From Klebsiella aerogenes KCTC 2190 (GTDB lineage Bacteria; Pseudomonadota; Gammaproteobacteria; Enterobacterales; Enterobacteriaceae), in NCBI RefSeq assembly GCF_000215745.1, contig NC_015663.1:2976001-3040000 (forward strand): a stretch of DNA of 64,000 nt, in the 5' to 3' direction. The notes below the pieces were generated by a model. It was given only the letters and a program-made list of their open reading frames with translations, was not told where the DNA came from and did no database searches. Shown piece by piece: positions 38,899 through 49,057 of this stretch (the first letter of the stretch is position 1; the number at the start of each line of letters is the position of its first letter). The position numbers and the translations under genes were made by a program.

Positions 38899-40194
38899 TT
38901 AACGCGGTATTTCCGCTGGCTGATAGCCGCGGCTCAGACGCATGAACAGCATGGCGGTGGCGGCGAATCCGCATAGGGCCGCGCACATCAGCCACCAGCC
39001 TGGCGCGCTCTTATCACCGGTGATTTCGACCAGTGCGGTAGAGATAGCCGGCGTCAGCCCACCGAAGATAGCGGTGGCGAGGCTAAACGCCAGCGAAAAG
39101 CCCACGGTGCGAACGTAGACCGGCATCACTTCCGTTAGCGCCGCCACCATTGCGCCGTTATACATACCAAAGAAGAACGAGAACCACAGCAGCACCAGCG
39201 TCATGCGGGTGAAATCCGGCGCGGCGGTGAGCCATTGCATCACCGGCCAGGTGGTCAGCAGCGCCAGGACGGTAATTCCCATCAGTACCGGACGGCGGCC
39301 TATTTTGTCTGACAGCGCCCCGCCAATCGGCAACCAGATAAAGTTAGAGATACCGACCAGCATCGTGACCAGCAAGCTGTCGCGTGCGCTCAGATGCAGT
39401 ACCGCTCTGCCATAAGTTGGGGTATAGACGGTAATAAAATAAAAGGTGGTGGTGGTCATCGCCACCAGTAAGGTGCCCGCGCTGATGATGCGCCAGTTTT
39501 TAACAATAGTGGTCAGTATCTCTTTGGTATCGGGACGATGCTTACGCTGCAGAAACGCTTCGGTCTCCTGCAGCGAACGCCGGAGCACGAAAATCAGCGG
39601 GATAATCAGGCAGCCGATAAAGAAGGGAATGCGCCAGCCCCATTCTGCAATCTCGTCGTGACCCAGCGTCTCGTTCAGCGCGTAGCCAATCAGCGCCGCC
39701 ATGACGATGGCGACCTGTTGGCTGGCGGACTGCCAACTGGTATAGAACCCCTTTTTCCCCGGTTTGGCGATTTCCGACAGGTAGACCGACACACCGCCGA
39801 GCTCGACCCCGGCCGAGAATCCTTGCAACAAACGGCCAATTAAGACCAGCACCGGCGCCAGCACGCCGATGGTTTGGTAGCCCGGCACCAGCGCAATCAG
39901 TAACGTGCCGCAGCCCATAATCGCCAGGGTGACCATCAGCCCTTTGCGGCGACCGATCCTGTCGATATAAGCTCCTAATACCACCGCGCCGATGGGGCGC
40001 ATCAGGAAACCGGAACCAAATACGGCAAAGGTGAGCATCAATGCCGCGAACTCACTCTCTGCCGGAAAGAAGGTCCTGGCGATATAGGTGGCATAGAAAC
40101 CAAACAGAAAGAAGTCGAATTGCTCGAGAAAATTACCGCTGGTTACGCGGAGAATTGCGCCGAAGGTACCGGCGCGCGAGGTTGGTTGGGTCAT
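38899..40194 (-). CDS. tcuC: Citrate/tricarballylate proton symporter (MFS)
   Basis: The 431-residue transporter of the metabolite:H+ symporter type has about twelve hydrophobic spans. MFS loops are seen as DRIGRRKGL and [10 protein letters not shown]. It is similar to Salmonella TcuC and Klebsiella CitH/CitA-type citrate carriers. It ends the tcuRABC cluster, so uptake of tricarballylate or citrate is inferred; the true substrate cannot be separated by sequence. Confidence 0.88.
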   Translation of the reverse strand: MTQPTSRAGTFGAILRVTSGNFLEQFDFFLFGFYATYIARTFFPAESEFAALMLTFAVFGSGFLMRPIGAVVLGAYIDRIGRRKGLMVTLAIMGCGTLLIALVPGYQTIGVLAPVLVLIGRLLQGFSAGVELGGVSVYLSEIAKPGKKGFYTSWQSASQQVAIVMAALIGYALNETLGHDEIAEWGWRIPFFIGCLIIPLIFVLRRSLQETEAFLQRKHRPDTKEILTTIVKNWRIISAGTLLVAMTTTTFYFITVYTPTYGRAVLHLSARDSLLVTMLVGISNFIWLPIGGALSDKIGRRPVLMGITVLALLTTWPVMQWLTAAPDFTRMTLVLLWFSFFFGMYNGAMVAALTEVMPVYVRTVGFSLAFSLATAIFGGLTPAISTALVEITGDKSAPGWWLMCAALCGFAATAMLFMRLSRGYQPAEIPR

Positions 40195-40248
40195 AGGGTG
40201 TGCTCTCCATTGTCTTTATCTTGTTTTTATAGAGGTAAGAGGGGCGGG

Positions 40249-41388
40249 TTAGTCACCTGCGACTGCCGCCTGTTTTCCGCGGCGTTTCTCAATCGCCCAC
40301 TTGAGTAGCGCCGCACAGCGATAAAATCCGTGGGCAAATTTTCCGTAAGGCAGCGTTAAAAACAGCGCCATCACCACCCCGAGATGGATAGCAAGCAGAA
40401 TGCCCATCCACGAGGTGTCCCGGCCCGCCAGTAGCGCGAGCCCGGTAAAACTGGTCAGCAGCAACAGTAGGATAAAAGCGCGATCCATTGGTTTTTGCCG
40501 CGCGTCGCCGTGCAGCGGCGAGCGGCGCAGGTTCAGCCATAGCAAACCCGCAGGGCCTACCAGTAGTCCGATGCCGCCGAGCGTGCCCAGCATCACCGGT
40601 ACGCTGAAGAACGGGTAGGGGGCTTCCCAGCCGGCGAAATAGTGATAGCCCGTAGCCACAACCGTGGCGGCGAAACAGAGCATAAAGCCGTAAAAGGTGA
40701 AGTGGTGAAAACGGCGGCGCATCAGCGTGAAGGCATCATTGGCCTCGTTACAGCCTTTACCGTGGCCACCGTCGAGATATTTCAACGTCAGCGCATCATG
40801 CGAGGCCCTGGCGATATCACCAGCTTGCGGTTGGCCAGGCGAGATCTCGCGCCAGAAACGAATCACCCCGCTCATCAATAAACCAATGGCCACAATGAAA
40901 ACCGAACCGAACATCCACGCCAGCAGGTTATGCGGGAAAATCTGGTAGAAATCACCGGCCAGCGGCGGGTGCAGCAGCGAACCTTTAAGCCCCATCGCCA
41001 GCAGCAGAAACAGAACAAGACCCGCGACCAGCGCCAGCACCGTGGCGATCCCCGCACGGCGATATAAACTGCCGAAAGCGGCGGGCCGGGCGTAATGTTG
41101 ATAGGTTTCCAGCCGCACTTCCGCCATTGCTTTGGGAACATTAATCGCAAACTCGTGCGGCGGGGCATACTGACAGGCGTGCAGACAGGCGCCGCAGTTG
41201 TGGCACAGGTTCGCCAGATAGTTAATATCCGCCTTGCCGAATGCCAGACGCTGGGTCATGGCAGGGAACACGGCGCAAAACCCTTCGCAATAGCGACAGG
41301 CGTTACAGACCTGCATCACCCGTTCGACTTCCGCCTCCGGCTCGGTGATGATTTGCGCCTCGATGATCAGCTTTTCAAGCGACTTCAT
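40249..41388 (-). CDS. tcuB: TcuB, electron-transfer protein re-oxidising TcuA
   Basis: The 379-residue protein has an N-terminal ferredoxin-like region with two Cys clusters ([15 protein letters not shown] and [15 protein letters not shown]), followed by several membrane spans with heme-ligand-type histidines. In Salmonella, TcuB re-oxidises FADH2 in TcuA. The chosen ATG has AGGAG nearby and gives the Salmonella length. It overlaps the tcuA end by 14 bases. Confidence 0.9.
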   Translation of the reverse strand: MKSLEKLIIEAQIITEPEAEVERVMQVCNACRYCEGFCAVFPAMTQRLAFGKADINYLANLCHNCGACLHACQYAPPHEFAINVPKAMAEVRLETYQHYARPAAFGSLYRRAGIATVLALVAGLVLFLLLAMGLKGSLLHPPLAGDFYQIFPHNLLAWMFGSVFIVAIGLLMSGVIRFWREISPGQPQAGDIARASHDALTLKYLDGGHGKGCNEANDAFTLMRRRFHHFTFYGFMLCFAATVVATGYHYFAGWEAPYPFFSVPVMLGTLGGIGLLVGPAGLLWLNLRRSPLHGDARQKPMDRAFILLLLLTSFTGLALLAGRDTSWMGILLAIHLGVVMALFLTLPYGKFAHGFYRCAALLKWAIEKRRGKQAAVAGD

Positions 41389-42778
41389 GATGTTTCTCCT
41401 GCTGCGCCGCCAGGGCGGCTTGCTGACCGGCAATGCGGCCGAATGTGGTCCCGATCGACATGCCTACGCCGGCGGTATAGCCTTTGCCCAGTACGTTGCC
41501 GGCCATCATTTCGCCGGCGACAAACAGGTTGCGGCTCGGCTTACCGGCAAAGTGAACGGCGGCGTGTTGATTGACGTACAGCCCGAGGTAGGTGAAGGTG
41601 ATCCCTGGACGCAGGGCATAACCATAATAAGGCGGCGTATCGATAGGCCGCGCCCAGTGAGTTTTTGGCGGCGTCAGGCCGGAGGTAGCGCAGTTATCAA
41701 GACGGGTATGGTCGAACTGGCCTGGCGTACAGGCGGCATTGTAGCTGGCGATGGTCTGCGACAAACGTTCGCCATCCAGCCCCAATTGGCGGGCCAGTTC
41801 CGCGATGGTATTGGCCTGGGCGCCCGGAAAAACGGGCGGCATAAACTGTCCAACGGCTTTACTGTCGATGATCGAATAGCCGATTTGCCCCGGCTGGTGG
41901 GCGACCAGACGGCCCCAGATGGCGTAACGTTTGGGCCAGAAATCCTCCCCTTCATCATAAAAGCGCTCGGCATCGCGGTTCACCACCACCCCCAGAGACA
42001 CGCAGTCGACGCGGGTACAGATGCCGCCGTCATAGAGCGGCGCCCGGGCGTCAATGGCGACGCAGTGCGACTGTGAAGGATCGCCGATGATATCGGCTCC
42101 GGCGTCGATCATAAATTTGAGCAGTACTCCCTGGTTAAAACGGGTGCCGCGGATGAGAAAGTTGTCGGCAGGCCACTCGCCGCGCTCATTTTGCCCCCAG
42201 GCTTCGCGCAGCCACTCGCGGTTAGATTCAAAACCGCCGGCGGCGAGCACGCAGGTTTTCGCGGTGATGCGCTCGGCGCCTGCCAGCGCGGCGACGAATT
42301 CGCCATCACGTAATTCAAGCGCCTGCACCGGCGTGTTATAGCGGATCTGTACGCCCATCTGCTCGGCGCTGCGGTAATAGGCATTGACCAGGGCTTTACC
42401 GCCGCCCATAAAAAAGGCGTTGGTGCGGGCGACATGCAGGGCGCCGGATAAGGGTGGTTGAAAGTTAACGCCATGACGGCGCATCCAGTCCCGACATTGC
42501 GACGAAGTGCGGATCACCAGGCGAGCCAGCGCTTCGTTGGTGTTGCCCCCGGTGACGCGCAGCAGATCCTGCCAGTATTCTTCTTCCGGGTAGCTGTCGA
42601 CTAAGACATCCTGCGGCGCATCGTGCATACAACGCAGGTTACGCGTGTGCTGAGAGTTACCGCCCCGCCATTCCCGCGGCGCGGCTTCCAGCAGCAGTAC
42701 GGATGCGCCTGCTTCCCGGGCGGTTAAGGCGGCGCATAACGCGGCGTTGCCGCCGCCAATCACCAGTACATCCACCAT
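41375..42778 (-). CDS. tcuA: Tricarballylate dehydrogenase TcuA (FAD-dependent)
   Basis: The 467-residue FAD protein begins [20 protein letters not shown] with a Rossmann motif; the C-terminal FAD segment is [20 protein letters not shown]. It is of the fumarate reductase/succinate dehydrogenase flavoprotein family and oxidises tricarballylate to cis-aconitate in Salmonella. The start has GGAG six bases upstream; an ATG four codons earlier overlaps that site. It follows tcuR by 96 bases. Confidence 0.92.
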   Translation of the reverse strand: MVDVLVIGGGNAALCAALTAREAGASVLLLEAAPREWRGGNSQHTRNLRCMHDAPQDVLVDSYPEEEYWQDLLRVTGGNTNEALARLVIRTSSQCRDWMRRHGVNFQPPLSGALHVARTNAFFMGGGKALVNAYYRSAEQMGVQIRYNTPVQALELRDGEFVAALAGAERITAKTCVLAAGGFESNREWLREAWGQNERGEWPADNFLIRGTRFNQGVLLKFMIDAGADIIGDPSQSHCVAIDARAPLYDGGICTRVDCVSLGVVVNRDAERFYDEGEDFWPKRYAIWGRLVAHQPGQIGYSIIDSKAVGQFMPPVFPGAQANTIAELARQLGLDGERLSQTIASYNAACTPGQFDHTRLDNCATSGLTPPKTHWARPIDTPPYYGYALRPGITFTYLGLYVNQHAAVHFAGKPSRNLFVAGEMMAGNVLGKGYTAGVGMSIGTTFGRIAGQQAALAAQQEKHHEVA

Positions 42779-42874
42779 TATCGGCTCCATTACGCTTTGA
42801 CTAATTGTTAAATTTGTAATGGAAATGTAAGACGCAGGGACGACAGGCGCTATGGCGTAAAGCTAAAGAGGGGT

Positions 42875-43801
42875 TTATGAAGTGTAAAGACTGGCGCCCG
42901 GCCAGTTGCCGGATTCAACTAGCTGGCGCATGACTTTTGCCAGCATTACCCGTGCCGCAAGGCCTGCCGGGGTGAGTTCGTCATCGGAAAGACTGACCAG
43001 AAAATTCGGTCGGCTTAGTACCGGATTATCGACGCCGATCACTCTTAGCGCCTCGCTGTCGAGATGAGAAATCGCCGCGCCCGGCTGCAGCGTGGCGCCG
43101 AGCCCGTCACGGACGGCGCGCATCAGCAGGGCCAGGCCATCGATTTCAGCCACCACGTCAACGTTGATGGCGTGCTCCTGGCAAATAGCGTCCAGCCTGC
43201 CGCGCAGGCCATGTCCCTGGCTTGGCATAATCAGCGGGATGGCGGCAAGCTGGTCCGGAGAGATGCTATCGCCGGGCAGCGGCGCCAGCACGTCATGGGC
43301 GCCAATCAGGAACAGACGTTCCTCAAGAATGGGTCGGGCGCTCCAGCGCAGGATCTTCTCTTTCTGGAAAACGATGGCTAAATCGAGCTGGCGAGTGTTG
43401 ATCATCCGTTCCAGATTGCCGGAGAGGCTTTCCACCAGGTGCAGGCGGACGTCGGCGTAGCTTTCGCGCATGGCGTTGATAAAAGGTACGCCCAGCACAG
43501 AAGCGGTGCTCGGCGCCATACCGACGCTGACGTGACCGGAAAGGCGTGCTTCACGCGCGGCAAGAATGGCATCGTCAGCATGGCGCAGCGCCAGTTGCGC
43601 CTGCGAGTAAAAGGCGAGGCCGGCGCTGGTGGGCATTACGCCGCGCGAAGTCCGTTGCAGCAGGCGGATAGCGAGTTCATTTTCCAGACGCGCCATTTGC
43701 TGGCTGAGCGCAGAGACGCCAATATTCAGATCGAGCGCGGCGCGGCCCATACTGCCGGTTTCCACGATGCGGACAAAATAGCGTAGCTGGCGCAGCTCCA
43801 T
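42875..43801 (-). CDS. tcuR: TcuR, LysR-type activator of the tcu operon
   Basis: The 308-residue LysR regulator has an N-terminal winged helix-turn-helix (MELRQLRYFVRIVETGSMGR, then ALDLNIGVSALSQQMARLE) and a C-terminal effector domain. It lies upstream of tcuABC in the same direction, as in Salmonella, rather than divergently. Tricarballylate is the inducer there. It is separated from fur by a terminator. Confidence 0.9.
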   Translation of the reverse strand: MELRQLRYFVRIVETGSMGRAALDLNIGVSALSQQMARLENELAIRLLQRTSRGVMPTSAGLAFYSQAQLALRHADDAILAAREARLSGHVSVGMAPSTASVLGVPFINAMRESYADVRLHLVESLSGNLERMINTRQLDLAIVFQKEKILRWSARPILEERLFLIGAHDVLAPLPGDSISPDQLAAIPLIMPSQGHGLRGRLDAICQEHAINVDVVAEIDGLALLMRAVRDGLGATLQPGAAISHLDSEALRVIGVDNPVLSRPNFLVSLSDDELTPAGLAARVMLAKVMRQLVESGNWPGASLYTS

Positions 43802-43863
43802 AGTGACTCTCCGTACAAGGCGTTAGGCTCTGACAGAATACGCATTCAGGCGGATTTCGCCCA

Positions 43864-43890
43864 TAAAAAAAGCCAACCTGAAGGCTGGCT
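43864..43890 (-). terminator. Terminator of fur
   Basis: AGCCAGCC-TTC-AGGTTGGCT with G-U pairs on the minus strand is followed by a run of seven T residues, about 25 bases after the fur stop. Confidence 0.85.
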
Positions 43891-43914
43891 TTTCATTACA
43901 TACGAGACGGGAAA

Positions 43915-44367
43915 TTATTTATTCACAGCATCGTGGGCATGTTCATCTTCGCGGCAGTCGCCTTCCGCACAGTGGCCGTAGAGGTACAGGCTGTGGTTGG
44001 TTAAGCGGATGCCGTGTTGCGCAGCAATTTCACGTTGGCGGGATTCGATAGAATCATCGCTGAACTCGATCACTTTGCCGCAATCGAGGCAAATCAGGTG
44101 ATCGTGGTGGTGCTGCTGAGTCAGCTCGAATACGGATTTACCGCCTTCGAAGTTGTGGCGAGTCACGATGCCTGCATCGTCGAACTGGTTCAGCACGCGG
44201 TAAACGGTAGCCAGACCAATCTCTTCACCCATATCGATCAGGCGTTTGTATAAATCTTCCGCACTGACGTGATGGTTATCCGGTTCCTGCAACACTTCCA
44301 GAATTTTCAGTCGGGGAAGTGTGACTTTCAGGCCAGCCTTCTTTAATGCGATATTGTTGTCAGTCAT
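43915..44367 (-). CDS. fur: Ferric uptake regulator Fur
   Basis: The 150-residue regulator begins MTDNNIALKKAGLKVTLPRL. Metal-binding features are the HHHDHLICLDCGKV segment, with the CLDC zinc site, and a C-terminal CAEGDC pair. Fe-bound Fur represses iron acquisition genes. It lies downstream of fldA in the same direction, as in E. coli, where SoxS-driven fldA transcripts can read into fur. Confidence 0.97.
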   Translation of the reverse strand: MTDNNIALKKAGLKVTLPRLKILEVLQEPDNHHVSAEDLYKRLIDMGEEIGLATVYRVLNQFDDAGIVTRHNFEGGKSVFELTQQHHHDHLICLDCGKVIEFSDDSIESRQREIAAQHGIRLTNHSLYLYGHCAEGDCREDEHAHDAVNK

Positions 44368-44385
44368 GCGGAATCTGTCCTGTTG

Positions 44386-44448
44386 CTAAAGATCGGCTTC
44401 CTTTAAAGGGAAGCAATACAGAGAATCACCCGATGTAATGCGTCTCAT
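44386..44448 (-). CDS. uof: Candidate upstream ORF in the fur leader (uof-like)
   Basis: A 20-codon frame, MRRITSGDSLYCFPLKEADL, ends 18 bases before the fur start. E. coli has a translated leader ORF called uof here, through which RyhB represses fur. Its ATG overlaps a TATAAT-like -10 (44447-44452), so only transcripts from farther upstream would include it. The ribosome binding site is weak. Confidence 0.3.
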   Translation of the reverse strand: MRRITSGDSLYCFPLKEADL

Positions 44449-44627
44449 TATAGAGCTGCTACTCTGAAATGAAAACTGCAAGCATCGCGCCTTGTAAGCT
44501 GTCAAAAACGAATTACCAGCTACAAACTGTGTCACGTGACCTCGTGGAATCAGAGGACATTGTACAGATATGTGATGAAAAGTTAAAAACTTGTAGCTAT
44601 TAGTTTGATTGCTTTTATCTATTAATT

Positions 44628-44651
44628 CAGCGCAGCTTAATAGCTGCGCTG
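44628..44651 (-). terminator. Hairpin after fldA
   Basis: CAGCGCAGCTATTAAGCTGCGCTG forms a 10-bp stem after the fldA stop, but only AATTAATAG follows. Read-through into fur is therefore plausible. Confidence 0.55.
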
Positions 44652-44659
44652 TTTGATTC

Positions 44660-45190
44660 TTAGGCGTTTTTGATTTCTTCCAGATGCAGCTCTTCGGAAA
44701 TCTGCTTCACCCACTTCTCAACGCGCTCGTTGGTCAGTTCCGGCTGACGGTCTTCATCAATCGCCAGACCGACGAAGTGATCGTCGTCCGCCAGGCCTTT
44801 AGACGCTTCGAAGTGGTAACCCGCGGTCGGCCAGTGGCCAACGATGGTTGCGCCGCGCGGTTCAATGATGTCACGAATGGTGCCCAGCGCATCGCAGAAG
44901 TATTCTGCGTAATCTTCCTGGTCGCCGCAGCCAAAGACGGCTACCAGCTTACCGTTGAAGTCGATCTCTTCCAGCGTCGGGAAGAAGTCATCCCAGTCGC
45001 ACTGCGCTTCGCCGTAGTACCAGGTTGGGATGCCGAGCAGCAGAATATCGTGGCTTTCCAGATCTTCTTTGCTGCTCTTGGCAATGTCGTGAACTTCAGC
45101 AACGTCTTTACCGAGCTGCTTTTGGATCATTTTTGCAATATTTTCGGTGTTGCCGGTGTCGCTGCCAAAAAAGATGCCGATGATTGCCAT
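44660..45190 (-). CDS. fldA: Flavodoxin 1
   Basis: The 176-residue FMN protein has the E. coli length. The FMN phosphate loop is GSDTGNTEN and aromatic loop residues occur in [10 protein letters not shown]. It donates electrons to methionine synthase, BioB, IspG/H and pyruvate formate-lyase activase. It is upstream of fur in the same direction. Confidence 0.97.
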   Translation of the reverse strand: MAIIGIFFGSDTGNTENIAKMIQKQLGKDVAEVHDIAKSSKEDLESHDILLLGIPTWYYGEAQCDWDDFFPTLEEIDFNGKLVAVFGCGDQEDYAEYFCDALGTIRDIIEPRGATIVGHWPTAGYHFEASKGLADDDHFVGLAIDEDRQPELTNERVEKWVKQISEELHLEEIKNA

Positions 45191-45339
45191 GAGTAAAATA
45201 ACCTCTTGAAACTTAATGATGTGGTAGTGGCATTATGCCTACAGTTAACGGCAATCATAGCAGAACAGGGAAGGGCGCGGAAACAGCAATAACGTCCTGG
45301 TGCACACTCTGCTACATGAAAGCGATTTTTTTGCGTTTT

Positions 45340-45633
45340 TCAGACTTCGCCCTGGTTACGCAGGCAGGCCAGTTGGTGCATCAGCATCTCTTCGATAAGA
45401 TCGCTGCGGCTCATGTTGCGGGCTTCCGCCAGCTCATTAAGCGCGTCGACCGCATCGGCGTTGAGCTTCAACTCAACGCGCTTCAAGCCGCGAACCTTAT
45501 CGCGTTTGAGCTGATTGCGTTTGTTGATGCGCAGTTGTTCATCGCGCGAAAGCGGATTGGTTTTCGGTCTACCCGGGCGACGCTCATTTGCGAACAAATC
45601 TAATGTCGTTCGGTCCGTTTGTTCTTTTGCCAT
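45340..45633 (-). CDS. ybfE: YbfE, ribbon-helix-helix-like protein
   Basis: The 97-residue basic protein has a C-terminal ribbon-helix-helix-type segment (RVELKLNADAVDALNELAEA, then RNMSRSDLIEEML). The N-terminal half carries RPGRPKTNPLSRDEQLRINK. E. coli YbfE is annotated as LexA-regulated, but I found no clear CTG-N10-CAG box upstream here. The function is unknown; DNA binding is inferred from fold. It lies between ybfF and fldA. Confidence 0.88.
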   Translation of the reverse strand: MAKEQTDRTTLDLFANERRPGRPKTNPLSRDEQLRINKRNQLKRDKVRGLKRVELKLNADAVDALNELAEARNMSRSDLIEEMLMHQLACLRNQGEV

Positions 45634-45766
45634 GATTCAGAGTGACTTCGGGGAAACAAGCTGCCGGGCTATAGCCGGCGCAGATAGCGCGCCATAATAC
45701 ATCAGGCGAACCGCTGCGCCAACGACCGCGGGCATTATGCCGCGCGGTCGGGCGTTTTTTAGCCAC

Positions 45767-46540
45767 TCAGGCTTCAATTGTGCTCAGATAACGGCGAATT
45801 GCGCGTAAAACCGCCTCGGGTTTTTCCGCATGCACCCAGTGTCCGGCGCCGGCAATGACGTGGGCGCGGGCCTGCGGGAACTGCGCCAGCAGCGCGTCGC
45901 GGTATTCATCGGTGACATAAGGGGAGTTGCCGCCGGGAATAAATTGCGCCGGGTGCGGCCAGGCGGGCACGGTTTCCCAGCCGACAATATGCGGGTATTG
46001 ATCCCACAGCGCCGGCACGTTGAAGCGCCACGCGCCGTCGACAAAGGATTTCAGCAGAAACTGAATGACGCCTTCTTCATTTATATACTCGCGCATTACC
46101 TGCGCCGCCTGCTGGCGGGTGCTGGCGGTGGATTCGCTGACGGCGTTAATCGCCGCGAAGATCTCATCATGACGGCGGACGTGATAAGCCACCGGCGCGA
46201 TATCAATCGCCACCAGCCCGGCGATGCGATCCGGCGCCAGCGCGGTCAGCGCCATCACCGCTTTGCCGCCCATCGAATGGCCGATAAAGGTCGCTTTCTC
46301 GATTTGATGATCGTCGAGGGTATCGAGCAGATCCTGCGCCATCGCGCGGTAGGTCATCTCCGGTGAACGCGGCGATAAGCCGTGGTTGCGCATATCGACC
46401 TGCAATATATCGTAGTCGGCGACCAGATCGCGGGCGAGGATCCCAAGATTGTCCAGGCTGCCGAACAGGCCATGTACCAGGACGATTGGGGATTTATTGT
46501 GCGGGTTTTGTGCAGATTGCGCTCGGCTATTTAATTTCAT
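45767..46540 (-). CDS. ybfF: YbfF esterase (alpha/beta hydrolase)
   Basis: The 257-residue alpha/beta hydrolase has oxyanion motif VHGLFGS, nucleophile elbow GHSMGG and catalytic histidine in GAGHWVHAEKP. E. coli YbfF hydrolyses palmitoyl-CoA, malonyl-CoA and short esters in vitro; the natural substrate is unclear. It diverges from seqA across about 230 bases. Confidence 0.93.
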   Translation of the reverse strand: MKLNSRAQSAQNPHNKSPIVLVHGLFGSLDNLGILARDLVADYDILQVDMRNHGLSPRSPEMTYRAMAQDLLDTLDDHQIEKATFIGHSMGGKAVMALTALAPDRIAGLVAIDIAPVAYHVRRHDEIFAAINAVSESTASTRQQAAQVMREYINEEGVIQFLLKSFVDGAWRFNVPALWDQYPHIVGWETVPAWPHPAQFIPGGNSPYVTDEYRDALLAQFPQARAHVIAGAGHWVHAEKPEAVLRAIRRYLSTIEA

Positions 46541-46769
46541 GGCAAAGTTCTTTTTTTCGCTCCGTCGGGTTAGGGTATTATGTTGGACATTCTGCCATTA
46601 GGCTGCAAGACCCGGAAGCATTCTGAGTTTTAACGCCATCCTGGTTTGACGCTATTCGCGGTTGGGATTTGTCCTCTATCTGATGCCTTTTGCGCAGTAG
46701 TGTGAAAGACAAAGGATAGTTAATCCCGACGACTTGTATTCAGAAACAAAGAAATCGCACTGGATTAAG

Positions 46770-47330
46770 ATGAAAACAATCGAAGTTGATGATGAGCTCT
46801 ACCGCTATATTGCCAGCCACACTCTGCATATCGGCGAGAGCGCATCCGACATTTTACGGCGCATGCTGAAATTTTCCGCCGTTTCTCAGCCTGCATCTGG
46901 CGCGCCAGCGGCGAAAGCCGCGCCGGCGGCTGCTCCTGCGGCGGCGCCAGTCGTCGAAGCGAAGCCGGCCAACCCGGTTAAAGATAAAGTCCGCGCCATG
47001 CGCGAGCTGCTGTTATCTGACGAATACGCTGAACAAAAGCGCGCGGTTAACCGCTTCATGCTGGTATTGACTACGCTTTACTCGTTAGACAGCAAGGCAT
47101 TTTCAGAAGCCACTGAGTCTCTGCACGGACGCACCCGCGTATACTTCGCCGAAGACTCACGGACGCTGCTGAAAAGCGGTAATCAGACCAAACCGAAACA
47201 GGTTCCTGGTACGCCGTGGTGGGTTATCACCAATACTAATACCGGCCGTAAATGCAGCATGATCGAACACATCATGCAATCAATGCAGTTCCCTGCGGAG
47301 CTGATTGAAAAGGTATGCGGCACGATCTAG
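46770..47330 (+). CDS. seqA: SeqA, negative modulator of replication initiation
   Basis: The 186-residue protein starts MKTIEVDDELYRYIASHTLH, the oligomerisation domain. The C-terminal domain that binds hemimethylated GATC includes ALHGRTRVYF-type sequence (SLHGRTRVYF) and QTKPKQVPGTPWWV. The linker (about 37-66) is Ala/Pro rich and longer than in E. coli (181 residues). It sequesters oriC and precedes pgm by 32 bases, so the two are probably co-transcribed. Confidence 0.96.
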   Translation: MKTIEVDDELYRYIASHTLHIGESASDILRRMLKFSAVSQPASGAPAAKAAPAAAPAAAPVVEAKPANPVKDKVRAMRELLLSDEYAEQKRAVNRFMLVLTTLYSLDSKAFSEATESLHGRTRVYFAEDSRTLLKSGNQTKPKQVPGTPWWVITNTNTGRKCSMIEHIMQSMQFPAELIEKVCGTI

Positions 47331-47362
47331 TTAATTAAACTTTGCACCAGAAGGATCAGGCA

Positions 47363-49003
47363 ATGGCAATCGATAAACGTGCGGGTCAGCCGGCACAACA
47401 GAGTGATTTGATTAACGTCGCCCAGCTGACCGCTCAGTACTATGTGCTGAAGCCGGAAGCGGGCAATGCGGAGCATGCGGTTAAGTTCGGCACCTCCGGC
47501 CATCGCGGTAGCGCAGGGCGCCACAATTTCAATGAGCAGCATATTCTGGCGATTGCGCAGGCGATTGCGGAAAACCGCGCGAAAAACGGCATCACCGGCC
47601 CGTGCTACGTGGGTAAGGATACCCACGCTTTATCCGAACCGGCCTTCATTTCCGTGCTGGAAGTGCTGGCGGCGAACGGTGTTGATGTGATCGTTCAGGA
47701 AAACAACGGTTTCACCCCGACGCCGGCGGTTTCCAACGCGATTCTGGTGCATAACAAAAAAGGCGGCCCGTTGGCGGATGGTATCGTTATCACCCCGTCG
47801 CACAACCCGCCGGAAGATGGCGGTATTAAGTACAACCCGCCAAACGGCGGCCCGGCTGATACCAACGTGACTAAAGTGGTGGAGAACCGCGCGAATGAAC
47901 TGCTGGCCGCCGGTCTGCAGGGCGTGAAGCGTATTTCTCTCGACGCCGCGCTGGCTTCCGGCCACGTGAAAGAGCAGGACCTGGTACAGCCGTTTATTGA
48001 AGGGCTGGCGGATATCGTCGATATGGCGGCTATTCAGAAAGCGGGCCTGAAACTGGGCGTCGACCCGCTGGGCGGTTCGGGTATCGAATACTGGAAACGC
48101 ATCGGCGAGCATTACAAGCTGGATCTGACCATCGTTAACGATCAGGTCGATCAGACGTTCCGCTTTATGCACCTGGATAAAGATGGCGCGATCCGCATGG
48201 ACTGCTCCTCCGAGTGTGCGATGGCGGGTCTGCTGGCGCTGCGCGATAAGTTCGATCTGGCCTTCGCCAACGATCCGGATTACGACCGTCACGGTATCGT
48301 GACCCCGGCTGGCCTGATGAATCCGAACCACTATCTGGCGGTGGCTATCAACTACCTGTTCCAGCATCGTCCGCAGTGGGGTAAAGACGTTGCGGTTGGT
48401 AAAACGCTGGTTTCCTCGGCGATGATTGACCGCGTGGTTAACGATCTGGGCCGTAAGCTGGTGGAAGTGCCGGTGGGCTTCAAGTGGTTTGTTGACGGTC
48501 TGTTCGATGGCAGCTTCGGCTTCGGCGGCGAAGAGAGCGCAGGGGCATCATTCCTGCGTTTCGATGGCACGCCGTGGTCCACCGATAAAGACGGTATCAT
48601 CATGTGCCTGCTGGCGGCGGAAATCACCGCGGTGACCGGTAAGAACCCGCAGGAGCACTACAACGAGCTGGCGGAACGCTTTGGCGCCCCGAGCTACAAC
48701 CGTCTGCAGGCATCGGCCACTTCCGCGCAGAAAGCGGCGCTGTCTAAGCTGTCGCCGGAAATGGTGAGCGCCGACACGCTGGCGGGCGATCCAATCACCG
48801 CGCGTCTGACCGCGGCGCCGGGCAACGGCGCTTCTATCGGCGGGCTGAAAGTGATGACCGACAACGGCTGGTTCGCGGCCCGTCCGTCAGGCACCGAAGA
48901 CGCCTACAAAATCTACTGCGAGAGCTTCCTTGGCGAAGAGCATCGCAAGCTGATTGAAAAAGAAGCGGTAGAGATTGTCAGTGAAGTGCTGAAAAACGCC
49001 TGA
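47363..49003 (+). CDS. pgm: Phosphoglucomutase
   Basis: The 546-residue alpha-phosphohexomutase has the E. coli length. The phosphoserine loop is [11 protein letters not shown], the metal loop is NDPDYDRHG, the sugar loop is GEESAGAS and the phosphate-binding loop is [10 protein letters not shown]. It interconverts glucose-1- and glucose-6-phosphate for glycogen, trehalose and UDP-glucose. The ATG follows AAGGATCAGGCA. Confidence 0.97.
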   Translation: MAIDKRAGQPAQQSDLINVAQLTAQYYVLKPEAGNAEHAVKFGTSGHRGSAGRHNFNEQHILAIAQAIAENRAKNGITGPCYVGKDTHALSEPAFISVLEVLAANGVDVIVQENNGFTPTPAVSNAILVHNKKGGPLADGIVITPSHNPPEDGGIKYNPPNGGPADTNVTKVVENRANELLAAGLQGVKRISLDAALASGHVKEQDLVQPFIEGLADIVDMAAIQKAGLKLGVDPLGGSGIEYWKRIGEHYKLDLTIVNDQVDQTFRFMHLDKDGAIRMDCSSECAMAGLLALRDKFDLAFANDPDYDRHGIVTPAGLMNPNHYLAVAINYLFQHRPQWGKDVAVGKTLVSSAMIDRVVNDLGRKLVEVPVGFKWFVDGLFDGSFGFGGEESAGASFLRFDGTPWSTDKDGIIMCLLAAEITAVTGKNPQEHYNELAERFGAPSYNRLQASATSAQKAALSKLSPEMVSADTLAGDPITARLTAAPGNGASIGGLKVMTDNGWFAARPSGTEDAYKIYCESFLGEEHRKLIEKEAVEIVSEVLKNA

Positions 49004-49012
49004 TCCTGTTTA

Positions 49013-49040
49013 CCCCGGCGGCATTAACCGACCGCCGGGG
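49013..49040. terminator. Hairpin between convergent pgm and kdpE
   Basis: CCCCGGCGG with CCGCCGGGG encloses a ten-base loop, followed by TCATTGATTTG. It separates converging transcripts. Confidence 0.65.
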
Positions 49041-49057
49041 TCATTGATTTGTTTCCT

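Noticed and set aside
45634..45766. LexA box upstream of ybfE
   Set aside because: No CTG-N10-CAG palindrome could be found, although E. coli ybfE is listed as LexA-regulated.
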